DNA of 64,000 nt, from positions 24,403 to 88,402 of the forward strand of contig NZ_SNYN01000020.1 in NCBI RefSeq assembly GCF_004363075.1, given 5' to 3'. Both the position numbers and the translations under genes were made by a program. The stretch's first letter is position 1. Each line of letters begins with the position of its first letter. This stretch comes from Actinorugispora endophytica (GTDB lineage Bacteria; Actinomycetota; Actinomycetes; Streptosporangiales; Streptosporangiaceae). Shown here piece after piece: positions 53,343-63,677 of this stretch. The notes under the pieces were generated by a model, which worked only from the letters and a program-made list of their open reading frames with translations, searched no databases and was not told the DNA's origin.

Positions 53343-53618
53343 TCACCCGGCCCGGTAGGCGTCGCGCCGGTGCCTGACCACTTCGACGGTGACGACGCGC
53401 TTGTCGTCGTCCACCGTGTACAGGACCCGGTAGGTGGCCCGACGCGCGGAGTACATGCCGTCGAACGGTTCACGGACGGGTTTTCCCACCTGGTAGGGGG
53501 TCTTACGAAGCGGGCCGAGAATCAGTTCGAGGACGGCCGCCGCGACGTTCTCCGGGAGTTCCTCCGCCAGAGCCCGCTTCGCGCTCCTGGTCCAGCGGAG
53601 GTCGTAGAGATCGCTCAC
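53343..53618 (-). CDS. RelE/ParE-superfamily toxin
   Basis: 91 residues. DLRWTRSAKRALAEELPENV, the RRATYRVLYTVDDDKRVVTV core and a C-terminal VRHRRDAYR match the RelE fold with its basic residues (R in RATYRVLY, H-RR-Y at the end). RelE toxins are ribosome-dependent mRNA endonucleases. The GTG start overlaps the antitoxin stop by 4 bp (GTGA), so the pair is coupled. Confidence 0.9.
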   Translation of the reverse strand: MSDLYDLRWTRSAKRALAEELPENVAAAVLELILGPLRKTPYQVGKPVREPFDGMYSARRATYRVLYTVDDDKRVVTVEVVRHRRDAYRAG

Positions 53619-53896
53619 TCGCCGCGCCGCCGGGCGGCCAGTTCGGCGAGTACTTCCTCGGTGGTGTACACATCGCCGCGCTCGATGTCGGCGCGCGCCT
53701 CCGCGATGGCGGCCACCGTGTCGATGTCCGACAGGATCTCGATCGTCTCCCGCAGGCTCTCCCATTCGTCGACGGAGATGACCACGGCGGCGGCTCTGCC
53801 GTTGCGGGTCACGGTGATCTGGTCGTGCTGCTTCTCGACCTGGTTGACGAGTTCGGACAGCCTGGCTTTGACGTCTGCCAACGGAAGCGTCTTCAT
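53615..53896 (-). CDS. Phd/YefM-family antitoxin
   Basis: 93 residues: MKTLPLADVKARLSELVNQV and ITVTRNGRAAAVVISVDEWE are the DNA-binding Phd/YefM domain, and the acidic C-terminal half (about 55-93) is the toxin-neutralising tail. I start it at the ATG 53896; an in-frame ATG at 53914 has no Shine-Dalgarno, and neither does 53896. A TACAAT box lies 7 nt before 53896, so a leaderless mRNA is likely. Confidence 0.9.
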   Translation of the reverse strand: MKTLPLADVKARLSELVNQVEKQHDQITVTRNGRAAAVVISVDEWESLRETIEILSDIDTVAAIAEARADIERGDVYTTEEVLAELAARRRGE

Positions 53897-53903
53897 GGTC
53901 AGA

Positions 53904-53909
53904 ATTGTA
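53904..53909 (-). promoter_or_regulatory. -10 box of the toxin-antitoxin operon (leaderless)
   Basis: TACAAT on the minus strand, 7 nt before the antitoxin ATG, is close to the TATAAT consensus and would start the transcript at or next to the start codon. Confidence 0.55.
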
Positions 53910-54092
53910 GTCATCTCCTGGTGGCGATGCCACCACCGAGCGAGTAGACGAGCGGGGGAGCGAGCGCTGGGGCCAGGGCCGGGAGCGGGTGAGAGCAGAC
54001 CTCGTCCCGGAAACATCCGGCCCTGCCGTCGGAAGCCCTTCGGCGCGGCATAGCCTTACGGGCACCGGAATCCGTAGGCCGGAAGGGGAGCC

Positions 54093-55247
54093 GTGAGTCC
54101 CACACCCTCCGGGGGAAACCCCGCCGAGATCACCCCCGCCATGACGAAAGCCCTGCGCAAGGCCGAGGCCGTCCCCCGGGAACCGGGGATGCTTCGCCTG
54201 CGCGGAGAGCACTCCTCCCAGACCGTGGACGCTCTGGAGCGGCGCGACCTGGTCGCGTACGACCACGGCGGAGGCCACTGGCTCCTCACCAAGTCCGGGC
54301 GCAAGGTCCACGCCAGTCTGACGGCCCCGGCGACCCCCGGGACCGCCGAGACCAGGAAGAGGCGGCGGCCGGGCCGTCAGGGCCTCTCCCGGGGAGCGGG
54401 GCCCGCACGCGTCACCGTCCACCCCGGCCTCTCCCCCGAAGAGGCGGCCGGCCTGAACCTCGCCCTGTCCCGGCTGCGCTCCCGTGAAGAGCCCGCGGAA
54501 GCGCCGGAGCCGCCCAGCGCTCCCAGGCAGGCGGGGTGCGGCCGGGTGGGCGCCTTCACGGGAGGCGGCGTCATCCTGCTGGTCGTTCTGGGGATCAGCC
54601 CGGTGGCGTTCGGAGCCCTGCTCCTCTCCCTGGGGCTGCTCTGGTCCGGGCTCGTCGTCGCCGCCAGGCATGCCAAGCGCCGCGAACTGCGCCTCCGGCA
54701 GGAGAAGGACCCCGAGCGGGTCGTCGCCTCCCTCCAGGGCCGATTCGTCAGCGCCGACGCCCTCGACCGGCCCGCGCGGGAGCTCCTCCTCCGGGCCCAG
54801 ACCGCCGTGGACACCGTGCTGCGCTCGTCGCCGCACCGCCAGGGGCTGCTGCTGGACAGGACGCGCAACCAGGTCGTTCTCGCGGACATCGAGTGGTCCC
54901 TCGCCGAGAGCCTGCTCAGGCAGTCCCGGAACCGGCGCAGGATCGACACCACCCCCACCCCCGGGGAGCGCAGCCGCCGGGCCGCCGAACGGGCCCGCGC
55001 CGCCCTCGACAAGGACGTGGCCGGAGTGAGGGCGCGGATCAAGGTCCTGGAGTCCTACGCCGACAAGGTCCGGGCCGCCGAGCGGGAGGAGGAGGACCGC
55101 CGGGCGGCGGAGGTCCTCGAGGCGATCACCGCGGACGTCACCCAGGCCGGCGCCGCCCACCCCTACCAGGACGAGGCGCTCGGTTCCCTGGTCCAGGCCC
55201 AGGAGCTCGCCCTCCGGGTCGCCTCCCTGTCCGATCCGGACGCCTGA
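54093..55247 (+). CDS. Membrane protein with N-terminal helix-turn-helix-like and C-terminal coiled-coil regions
   Basis: 384 residues from the GTG at 54093 (GGAAGGGGAG upstream). Residues 15-75 look like a small winged helix (MTKALRKAEAV...LERRDLVAYDHGGGHWLLTKSG). A central hydrophobic stretch (about 165-190) gives one or two membrane spans. Residues 200-384 are charged and helical, probably coiled coil. No known family was recognised. It is divergent from the toxin-antitoxin pair and separate from the sdh operon. Confidence 0.7.
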   Translation: MSPTPSGGNPAEITPAMTKALRKAEAVPREPGMLRLRGEHSSQTVDALERRDLVAYDHGGGHWLLTKSGRKVHASLTAPATPGTAETRKRRRPGRQGLSRGAGPARVTVHPGLSPEEAAGLNLALSRLRSREEPAEAPEPPSAPRQAGCGRVGAFTGGGVILLVVLGISPVAFGALLLSLGLLWSGLVVAARHAKRRELRLRQEKDPERVVASLQGRFVSADALDRPARELLLRAQTAVDTVLRSSPHRQGLLLDRTRNQVVLADIEWSLAESLLRQSRNRRRIDTTPTPGERSRRAAERARAALDKDVAGVRARIKVLESYADKVRAAEREEEDRRAAEVLEAITADVTQAGAAHPYQDEALGSLVQAQELALRVASLSDPDA

Positions 55248-55281
55248 CCCCGCCCCTCCCGGGACGGCGGCCCGCGACGCG

Positions 55282-55319
55282 CGGGGCCCGCCCGCTTCCG
55301 TGGAAGCGGGCGGGCCCCG
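55282..55319 (-). terminator. Terminator of the sdhCAB operon
   Basis: An 18-bp perfect stem (CGGGGCCCGCCCGCTTCC and its complement) with a 2-nt loop, 21 bp after the sdhB stop codon at 55340. Confidence 0.88.
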
Positions 55320-55339
55320 TGTCCGGCCGGGTCCGGGTG

Positions 55340-56082
55340 TTACATCTTGCCCGAGGCCAGGGACCCCAGCAGGTCCTTGTTGAGCTGGGAGATGGTGTCC
55401 AGCGGGATGCCCTTGGGGCAGACCGCGGCGCACTCGCCGATGTTGGTGCAGCCGCCGAAGTCCTCCTCGTCGTGCTGGTTCACCATCTTGACCACGCGGG
55501 CCGCCCGCTCGGGCTGGCCCTGCGGGAGCATGCCCAGGTGGGTGACCTTGGCCGCGGTGAACAGCATGCCCGAGGCGTTCGGGCAGGCCGCGACGCACGC
55601 GCCGCAGCCGATGCAGGTGGCGGCGTCGAACGCGCGGTCCGCGTCGGTCTTGGGAACCGGAACGGCGTGGGCGTCCGGCGCGGTGCCGGTGGGGGCGCTG
55701 ATGTAGCCGCCCGCCTGGATGATGCGGTCGAGCGATCCCCGGTCCACCACCAGGTCCTTGATGACCGGGAACGCCTTGGCCCGCCACGGCTCGACGTCGA
55801 TGGTGTCGCCGTCCTTGAAGCTGCGCATGTGCAGCTGACAGGTGGTGGTGACCTCGGGTCCGTGCGCGATGCCGTTGATCACCACGCCGCAGGCGCCGCA
55901 GATGCCCTCGCGGCAGTCGTGGTCGAACGCGATCGGGTCCTCGCCCGCGACGGTGAGCTTCTCGTTGAGGACGTCGAGCATCTCCAGGAAGGACATGTCC
56001 TGGGACACGTCCTCGACCTGGTAGGAGACCATCCGGCCCTCGTCGTCCTTGCCCTTCTGGCGCCAAACGCGCAGGGTGATGT

Positions 56083-56086
<4 letters not shown>
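55340..56086 (-). CDS. sdhB: Succinate dehydrogenase iron-sulfur subunit (SdhCAB operon)
   Basis: 248 residues. [2Fe-2S] ligands are in [10 protein letters not shown] and a later Cys (TTTCQLH); [12 protein letters not shown] and [16 protein letters not shown] bind the [4Fe-4S] and [3Fe-4S] clusters. Carries electrons from SdhA to the membrane subunit. The start overlaps the sdhA stop by 4 bp. Together with a single cytochrome b gene this is a three-subunit complex II of the menaquinone type found in Corynebacterium and Bacillus. Confidence 0.96.
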
Positions 56087-58023
<1,937 letters not shown>

Positions 58024-58740
58024 TTAACCCACCAGACCAAAGAAGATGGAGAACGGGGGAACGAGGAAGCCGACGGTGATCACCGCGGCGATGGCCGTCG
58101 CGATGACGTTGAGGCCCCGCTGGCGGCCCGCCTTGTTCTGCCCGAGGGTCTGGGTCGCGCTCCAGATGCCGTGCCGCAGGTGGAGGCCCACCGCGAGCAT
58201 GGCGATCAGGTAGCTGAGCACCACCCACCAGATCTCGAACCCGTTCACGACGCGCTGGTAGGGGCTGTCCGAGGCCCCTCCCGGCGCGATGTGGTTCGTG
58301 GTGAAGTGGAGGAGGTGGTACACCACGAAGAGGATGACGATGACGCCGCCCCACCGCATGGTGAACGAGGCGTAGCTGCGCTGCACGCCCTTCTTGTTCT
58401 GGGTGCTCTGGTATCGCCGGACGCCTGTCGCGGCCCGCGCCCGCCTCGCCCGCGCCCACAGCGTGAAGGCCGCGTAGGCGTGGATGAGGACGCTCGCCAG
58501 CAGGACGACGCGGATGATCCACAGGGCGCCCTCGTGCGGGAGCATCGGCTCGCCGAGCTCGCGCAGGTGGTGCGCGTAGTTGTCGAAGACCTCCTGGCCG
58601 CCGAAGACCATGAGGTTGCCGTACATGTGCGCGATCAAAAACAGCACCAGGATCACGCCGGTGACCGCCATTGCGGATTTGAGAGCCACCGTCGACCTGA
58701 ACGCCGTTGACCGCTGCTTGGTCAGGGTACTGTTCGCCAC
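58024..58740 (-). CDS. sdhC: Succinate dehydrogenase cytochrome b membrane subunit (SdhCAB operon)
   Basis: 238 residues, five membrane spans, with His residues in LIAHMYGN, LLASVLIHAYAAF, YHLLHFTTNH and LHLRHGIW placed as di-heme ligands in the Bacillus/Corynebacterium SdhC family. It anchors SdhA/B and passes electrons to menaquinone. First gene of the operon; the start is GTG at 58740. It is divergent from lysR, with the operator-like palindrome 58798-58816 between them. Confidence 0.94.
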   Translation of the reverse strand: MANSTLTKQRSTAFRSTVALKSAMAVTGVILVLFLIAHMYGNLMVFGGQEVFDNYAHHLRELGEPMLPHEGALWIIRVVLLASVLIHAYAAFTLWARARRARAATGVRRYQSTQNKKGVQRSYASFTMRWGGVIVILFVVYHLLHFTTNHIAPGGASDSPYQRVVNGFEIWWVVLSYLIAMLAVGLHLRHGIWSATQTLGQNKAGRQRGLNVIATAIAAVITVGFLVPPFSIFFGLVG

Positions 58741-58797
58741 GATGTGAACTTTAGGACTCCCTTAACACACTCGTCTAAGTCATGGGAACGCTGGTCT

Positions 58798-58816
58798 CCA
58801 TAGCCGTAGGCTATGG
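58798..58816. promoter_or_regulatory. LysR-type operator (T-N11-A) between sdhC and lysR
   Basis: CCATAGCC-GTA-GGCTATGG is a perfect 8-bp inverted repeat containing T-N11-A (T58801, A58813), the LysR box. It ends 4 bp before the lysR ATG, so bound regulator would block lysR itself and could control the divergent sdhCAB promoter. Confidence 0.75.
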
Positions 58817-58819
58817 AAC

Positions 58820-59761
58820 ATGCAGTTCCAGCAGCTCGCCTACTTCCTCGCGGTCGCCGAGACCAGGCATTTCACCCGCGCAGCCGAGGTCTCGCGGGTC
58901 GCCCAGCCCAGTCTGAGCAAGCAGATCAGAGCCCTCGAGGAGGAGCTCGGCGCACCGTTATTCGTTCGCGCCCGGGGAAATATCACACTCACTCCGGCGG
59001 GCGAGGCCCTTCTTCCTCTTGCCCAGCGCATGCTCACCGACCTCGAGACGGCCCGCCGGGAGGTCCAGGAGCTGGCCGGGATGCGGCGCGGGCGGGTCCG
59101 CCTCGGCGCCACGCCGTCCCTGTGCGCGGGGCTGCTCGCCGACGCGCTGGCCCGGTTCCACGTCCGCTTCCCCGGTATCGAGCTCCACGTCGAGGAGAGC
59201 GGTTCGCGCGACCTGATCCGGGCCCTGGGGCGGGGCGAACTGGACCTGGCCCTGATCATCCTTCCGCTGCACAGCAGCGACCCGGAACTCGTGACCGTCC
59301 CGATCCTGCGCGAGAGCCTGATCGTGGTCAGCTCGATGGACCACCCCCCGCCCACCGGCCGCGTCTCGATGCGCATCACCGACCTGCGCGACCGGCCGCT
59401 GGTGATGTTCCGGCGGGGGTACGACGTGCGCGACGCGACGCTGTACGCCTGCCGCGCCGCCGGCTTCGAACCGAGTCTGGCGGTGGAGGGCGGGGAGATG
59501 GACGCCGTCCTGCGCTTCGTGGAGGCGGGCCTGGGCGTGGCGGTGGTGCCGAGCATGGTGCTGAAGAACCGGCCCGGCCTGCGCGGCACCCCGCTGTCCA
59601 GGCCCCGGCTGCTGCGCACCATCGCCCTGGCGCACCGCAAGGACGTGGCGCCCTCGCACGCGGCCCTGGCCTTCCGGCACGGCCTGATGGGCTACCTCGG
59701 CACGCTCACCGAGGCCGATCTGGGCGAGGACCTGGAGGTCATCGCCCCGCCCGAGGGGTGA
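58820..59761 (+). CDS. LysR-family transcriptional regulator
   Basis: 313 residues. N-terminal winged helix FLAVAETRHFTRAAEVSRVA followed by QPSLSKQIRALEEELG, then a periplasmic-binding-like effector domain. It lies between two divergently transcribed succinate dehydrogenase operons. The palindrome 4 bp upstream of its ATG suggests autorepression. It probably senses a C4-dicarboxylate or related metabolite; the ligand is inferred from context only. Confidence 0.93.
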   Translation: MQFQQLAYFLAVAETRHFTRAAEVSRVAQPSLSKQIRALEEELGAPLFVRARGNITLTPAGEALLPLAQRMLTDLETARREVQELAGMRRGRVRLGATPSLCAGLLADALARFHVRFPGIELHVEESGSRDLIRALGRGELDLALIILPLHSSDPELVTVPILRESLIVVSSMDHPPPTGRVSMRITDLRDRPLVMFRRGYDVRDATLYACRAAGFEPSLAVEGGEMDAVLRFVEAGLGVAVVPSMVLKNRPGLRGTPLSRPRLLRTIALAHRKDVAPSHAALAFRHGLMGYLGTLTEADLGEDLEVIAPPEG

Positions 59762-60151
59762 CGGGCCTCCTGCGCGGGGCTGCGGCGGCGGTGCGGGAGG
59801 AAGGGCCGCGGCGGACGGCCGGGAACCGGCTCCACCCCGGCGTTCCCCGTGGCGGGCCCGTCCCGGCTGCGGAGGCTCCGAGGGCCCCGGGAAAAACAAA
59901 AGCCGCACTTTCCGCATTTCCCGACAAACTCCGCAGGACAAAAAGAAACGCCATCCGACCGCTATTCCGGAATGGCGCACCCCACACTAAAATCGCGTCA
60001 ACGCACCGCAGAATTCGCGACCGCCCGTATTCACCGCCGCCGGTCACGCCCCGCCGGCGTCGTCGACGGGCTCCAGGAGCACGGCCGGTTCCCACGCCCC
60101 GCGGCTCGTCCGGCCGCTGTCCGCCGCGAGGAGACGAAGGATGCCGCGCCC
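59762..60151 (+). promoter_or_regulatory. Promoter region of the second sdh operon
   Basis: 390 bp with no gene. The first 100 bp are GC-rich; 59890-60020 is AT-rich. ATTCCGGAAT (59965-59974) is a perfect palindrome, and TAAAAT (59989-59994) is a good -10 with the palindrome near the -35 position. This is the probable promoter and operator for the Sdh1-type operon. Confidence 0.55.
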
Positions 60152-60964
60152 ATGACAGCGACCACCTCCCCCGCCCCCGGCTCCCGCCGCGCCCGGATCG
60201 CCGCGCGCACCCTGCGCACCGACCGGTGGTGGACCGGCCCCCTGCTCACCGCGCTGGGCCTGGCGGCCTTCGTGGTCTACGCCACCGCGAGGGTCTTCCA
60301 GCAGGACCACTACTGGGTGGCCGAGCACCACTACCTCACACCGTTCTACTCGCCCTGTGTGAGCGCCTCCTGCGAGCCCGGATCGGCGGTGTTCGGCACC
60401 CTGCCGTGGGAGTTCCCCTGGTTCCTGCCCTACGCCCTGGTCAGCCTGCCGTTCCTGCTCCTCTTCCGGTTCACCTGCTACTACTACCGGAAGGCCTACT
60501 ACCGCTCCGTCTGGCAGGCGCCCACCGCGTGCGCGGTGCGCGAACCGCACCGCTCCTACTCGGGCGAGACGCGCCTTCCGCTGCTGGGGCAGAACCTGCA
60601 CCGGTACTTCTTCTACGCCGCCGTGCTGATCTCGCTGCTGAACACCTACGACGCCGCGGTCTCCTTCGCGCACGGCGCCGAGGGCGGGTTCGGGATAGGG
60701 CTGGGGAACCTCGTCCTGCTCGCCAACGTGGTCCTGCTGTGGTGCTACACGCTGTCCTGCCACTCCTGCCGGCACGTGATGGGCGGCCGCCTCCGGAGCT
60801 TCGGCGGCCGGCCGGTCCGGTACTGGCTGTGGACCCGGGTGTCCCGGCTCAACACCCGGCACATGCTGTTCGCCTGGACCACCCTGGCGACGCTGACGCT
60901 CACCGACCTCTACGTGCTGCTCCTGTCCAGCGGCACCATCGCCGACCCCCGACTCTTCAACTGA
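60152..60964 (+). CDS. Membrane anchor subunit of Sdh1-type succinate dehydrogenase
   Basis: 270 residues from the ATG at 60152, about five membrane spans. Conserved-looking features: HHYLTPFYSPC, a CYYYRKAYYRS segment, HRYFFYAAV and CHSCRHVMGG. Size and position before a flavoprotein and an Fe-S gene match the mycobacterial Sdh1 anchor (the Rv0249c type, roughly 270 residues). It differs from the di-heme SdhC at 58024. The heme content is uncertain. Confidence 0.88.
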   Translation: MTATTSPAPGSRRARIAARTLRTDRWWTGPLLTALGLAAFVVYATARVFQQDHYWVAEHHYLTPFYSPCVSASCEPGSAVFGTLPWEFPWFLPYALVSLPFLLLFRFTCYYYRKAYYRSVWQAPTACAVREPHRSYSGETRLPLLGQNLHRYFFYAAVLISLLNTYDAAVSFAHGAEGGFGIGLGNLVLLANVVLLWCYTLSCHSCRHVMGGRLRSFGGRPVRYWLWTRVSRLNTRHMLFAWTTLATLTLTDLYVLLLSSGTIADPRLFN

Positions 60965-60975
60965 GGTGACCACCA

Positions 60976-62883
60976 TTGTCCGAGATCACACCGCAGCGCT
61001 ACGACGTCGTGGTCATCGGCGCGGGCGGCGCGGGACTGCGGGCGGCGATCGAGGCGCGGCTTCGCGGGAAGCGCACCGCGATCGTCTCCAAGTCGCTGTT
61101 CGGCAAGGCGCACACCGTGATGGCCGAGGGAGGGGCCGCCGCGGCGCTGCGCAACGCCAACCCCGACGACAGCTGGCAGGTGCACTTCCGCGACACGATC
61201 CGGGGCGGCAAGTTCCTCAACAACCCCCGGATGGCCGAACTCCACGCCAAGGAGGCGCCCGACCGGATCTGGGAGCTGGAGCTGTGGGGGGCGCTGTTCG
61301 ACCGCACCCCCGACGGGCGCATCAGCCAGCGCAACTTCGGCGGGCACGAGTACGCGCGGCTGGCGCACGTGGGCGACCGCACCGGCCTGGAGCTCATCCG
61401 CACACTCCAGCAGCGCGTCGTGCAGCTGCAGCAGGACGACGCCGCCGCGCTGGGCGACCCCGAGGCGATGCTGAAGGTGTACGCCGAGACCGCTGTCACC
61501 GAGCTGCTCAAGGACGGCGACCGCGTCGCCGGGGCCTTCGGCTACGACCGCGCGACGGGCGGGTTCCTGCTCTTCGAGGCGCCCGCCGTGGTGCTGGCCA
61601 CCGGCGGCATCGGCAAGTCGTTCAAGGTCACCTCCAACTCCTGGGAGTACACCGGTGACGGCCACGCGCTCGCCCTGCGCGCCGGGGCGAACCTGCTGAA
61701 CATGGAGTTCGTGCAGTTCCACCCCACCGGCATGGTCTGGCCGCCGTCGGTGAAGGGCATCCTGGTCACCGAGTCGGTGCGCGGCGACGGCGGGGTGCTG
61801 CGCGACTCCGAGGGCCGGCGGTTCATGTTCCGGTACGTGCCGGACGTCTTCCGGTCCCAGTACGCCGAGACCGAGGAGGAGGCCGACGGCTGGTACACCG
61901 ACCCGGCGAACCACCGCCGTCCCCCCGAGCTGCTGCCCCGCGACGAGGTCGCCCGCGCCATCAACACCGAGGTCAAGGAGGGCCGCGGCTCGCCGCACGG
62001 CGGGGTGTTCCTGGACGTGTCCAGCCGGATGCCCGCCGAGGAGATCATGCGGCGGCTGCCGTCGATGCACCACCAGTTCAAGGAGCTGGCCGACGTCGAC
62101 ATCACCGCCGAGCCGATGGAGGTGGGTCCCACCTGCCACTACGTGATGGGCGGGGTGGAGGTGGACCCCGACACCGGGGCCGCCGCGGGCGGGGTGCGCG
62201 GGCTGTTCGCGGCCGGGGAGGTCTCGGGCGGGATGCACGGGTCGAACCGGCTGGGCGGTAACTCGCTGTCGGACCTGCTGGTGTTCGGGCGCCGCTGCGG
62301 CCTGGGCGCGGCCGAGTACGTGGACTCCCTCTCCGAGCGTCCGACGGTTCCCGCCGGAGCGCCGGCCGAGGCCGCCGAGGCCGCCGGGGCCCCGCTGGCC
62401 CGCGAGGCGGGGGACGACCCGTACACGCTGCACCGGGAGATCCAGCAGACGATGAACGACCTGGTCGGCATCATCCGCAGGGGCCCCGAGATCGAGCGCG
62501 CGATCGAGGTCCTGGACGCGCTCGAAGCGCGGGTGGCCGGTGTGCGGGCCGAGGGGGCGCGCGCCTACAACCCCGGCTGGCACCTCGCCCTGGACCTCCG
62601 CAGCATGCTCCTGGTGTCCCAGGCGGTGGCCCGCTCGGCCCTGGAGCGCGAGGAGTCGCGCGGCGGCCACACCCGGGACGACTTCCCCCGGATGTCCGCG
62701 CGGTGGCGCCGGGTGAACCTGGTCGCCGCCCTGGAGGGCGGCCGGGTGCGGCTGCGCCGCCAGGACCTGCCCGATCTGCGTCCGGACCTGCTCGCCCTGT
62801 TCGACCGGGCCGAGCTGGCCAAGTACCTCACCGAGGAAGAGCTCGCCACGACGGCGCCGGCCGAGGAAGGAGCAGGCGAATGA
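60976..62883 (+). CDS. sdhA: Succinate dehydrogenase/fumarate reductase flavoprotein subunit (Sdh1 type)
   Basis: 635 residues from a TTG at 60976 (GAGGTG 8 nt upstream). VVIGAGGAGLRAAIEARLRG is the FAD motif; KAHTVMAEGGAAA carries the His for covalent FAD; QFHPTGMVWP, TCHYVMGGVEVDP and GSNRLGGNSLSDLLVFGRR are active-site segments. Related to but clearly different from SdhA at 56083. It follows the membrane subunit by 11 bp. Confidence 0.95.
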   Translation: MSEITPQRYDVVVIGAGGAGLRAAIEARLRGKRTAIVSKSLFGKAHTVMAEGGAAAALRNANPDDSWQVHFRDTIRGGKFLNNPRMAELHAKEAPDRIWELELWGALFDRTPDGRISQRNFGGHEYARLAHVGDRTGLELIRTLQQRVVQLQQDDAAALGDPEAMLKVYAETAVTELLKDGDRVAGAFGYDRATGGFLLFEAPAVVLATGGIGKSFKVTSNSWEYTGDGHALALRAGANLLNMEFVQFHPTGMVWPPSVKGILVTESVRGDGGVLRDSEGRRFMFRYVPDVFRSQYAETEEEADGWYTDPANHRRPPELLPRDEVARAINTEVKEGRGSPHGGVFLDVSSRMPAEEIMRRLPSMHHQFKELADVDITAEPMEVGPTCHYVMGGVEVDPDTGAAAGGVRGLFAAGEVSGGMHGSNRLGGNSLSDLLVFGRRCGLGAAEYVDSLSERPTVPAGAPAEAAEAAGAPLAREAGDDPYTLHREIQQTMNDLVGIIRRGPEIERAIEVLDALEARVAGVRAEGARAYNPGWHLALDLRSMLLVSQAVARSALEREESRGGHTRDDFPRMSARWRRVNLVAALEGGRVRLRRQDLPDLRPDLLALFDRAELAKYLTEEELATTAPAEEGAGE

Positions 62884-63677
62884 GCAGTGCGACGTTCCGC
62901 GTCTGGCGCGGCGACGGCGGCGAAGGCGCGCTGGTCGACTACGAGGTGGAGGTCAACGAGGGCGAGGTGGTGCTGGACGTCCTGCACCGCCTCCAGGCCA
63001 CGCAGGCCCCCGACCTGGCGGTCCGGTGGAACTGCAAGGCGGGCAAGTGCGGTTCCTGCTCGATGGAGATCAACGGCAGGCCCCGGCTGTCGTGCATGAC
63101 CCGGATGAGCGTCTTCGCCCCCGGCGAGGTCGTCACCGTCACCCCGATGCGGACCTTCCCGGTGCTCCGGGACCTGGTGTGCGACGTCTCCCGCAACTAC
63201 GCCAAGGCCCGGGAGATCCCCTCGTTCACCCCCGATCCCGCCCTCGGACCGGGTGAGATGCGGATGCGCCAGGAGGACGTGGCGCGCCCGCAGGAGTTCC
63301 GCAAGTGCATCGAGTGCTTCCTGTGCAACAACGTCTGCCACGTCACCCGGGACCACGAGGAGAACAAGGAGCACTTCTCCGGTCCGCGCTACCTGATGCG
63401 GGTGGCCGAACTGGAGACGCACCCGGCGGACACCGCGGACCGCCGGATGATCGCCCAGGACGAGTTCGGACTCGGCTACTGCAACATCACCAAGTGCTGC
63501 ACCGAGGTCTGCCCCGAGAACATCAGGATCACCGACAACGCCCTGATCCCGTTGAAGGAGCGGGTGGCCGACCGCAGATACGACCCGCTGGTGTGGCTCG
63601 GCGAGAGGATCGGCCTGCGCCCCGGACTGCGCCGGGACACGCCGATCGTGCCCAACACCCGCCGTACTCCCCGGTGA
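62880..63677 (+). CDS. sdhB: Succinate dehydrogenase iron-sulfur subunit (Sdh1 type)
   Basis: 265 residues; the ATG at 62880 overlaps the sdhA stop (ATGA) with GGAAGGAG upstream. CKAGKCGSC plus a later Cys (LSCMTRM) bind [2Fe-2S]; CIECFLCNNVCHV and CNITKCCTEVCPENI bind the other two clusters. It completes a second complex II in the window. A foldback element follows. Confidence 0.95.
   Translation: MSSATFRVWRGDGGEGALVDYEVEVNEGEVVLDVLHRLQATQAPDLAVRWNCKAGKCGSCSMEINGRPRLSCMTRMSVFAPGEVVTVTPMRTFPVLRDLVCDVSRNYAKAREIPSFTPDPALGPGEMRMRQEDVARPQEFRKCIECFLCNNVCHVTRDHEENKEHFSGPRYLMRVAELETHPADTADRRMIAQDEFGLGYCNITKCCTEVCPENIRITDNALIPLKERVADRRYDPLVWLGERIGLRPGLRRDTPIVPNTRRTPR

Noticed and set aside
50459..53473. 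A 1004-codon open frame on the - strand across the helicase
   Set aside because: Antisense to the helicase with all SF2 motifs on the + strand; Gly/Arg/Gln/His-rich with no motif, an artefact of high GC.
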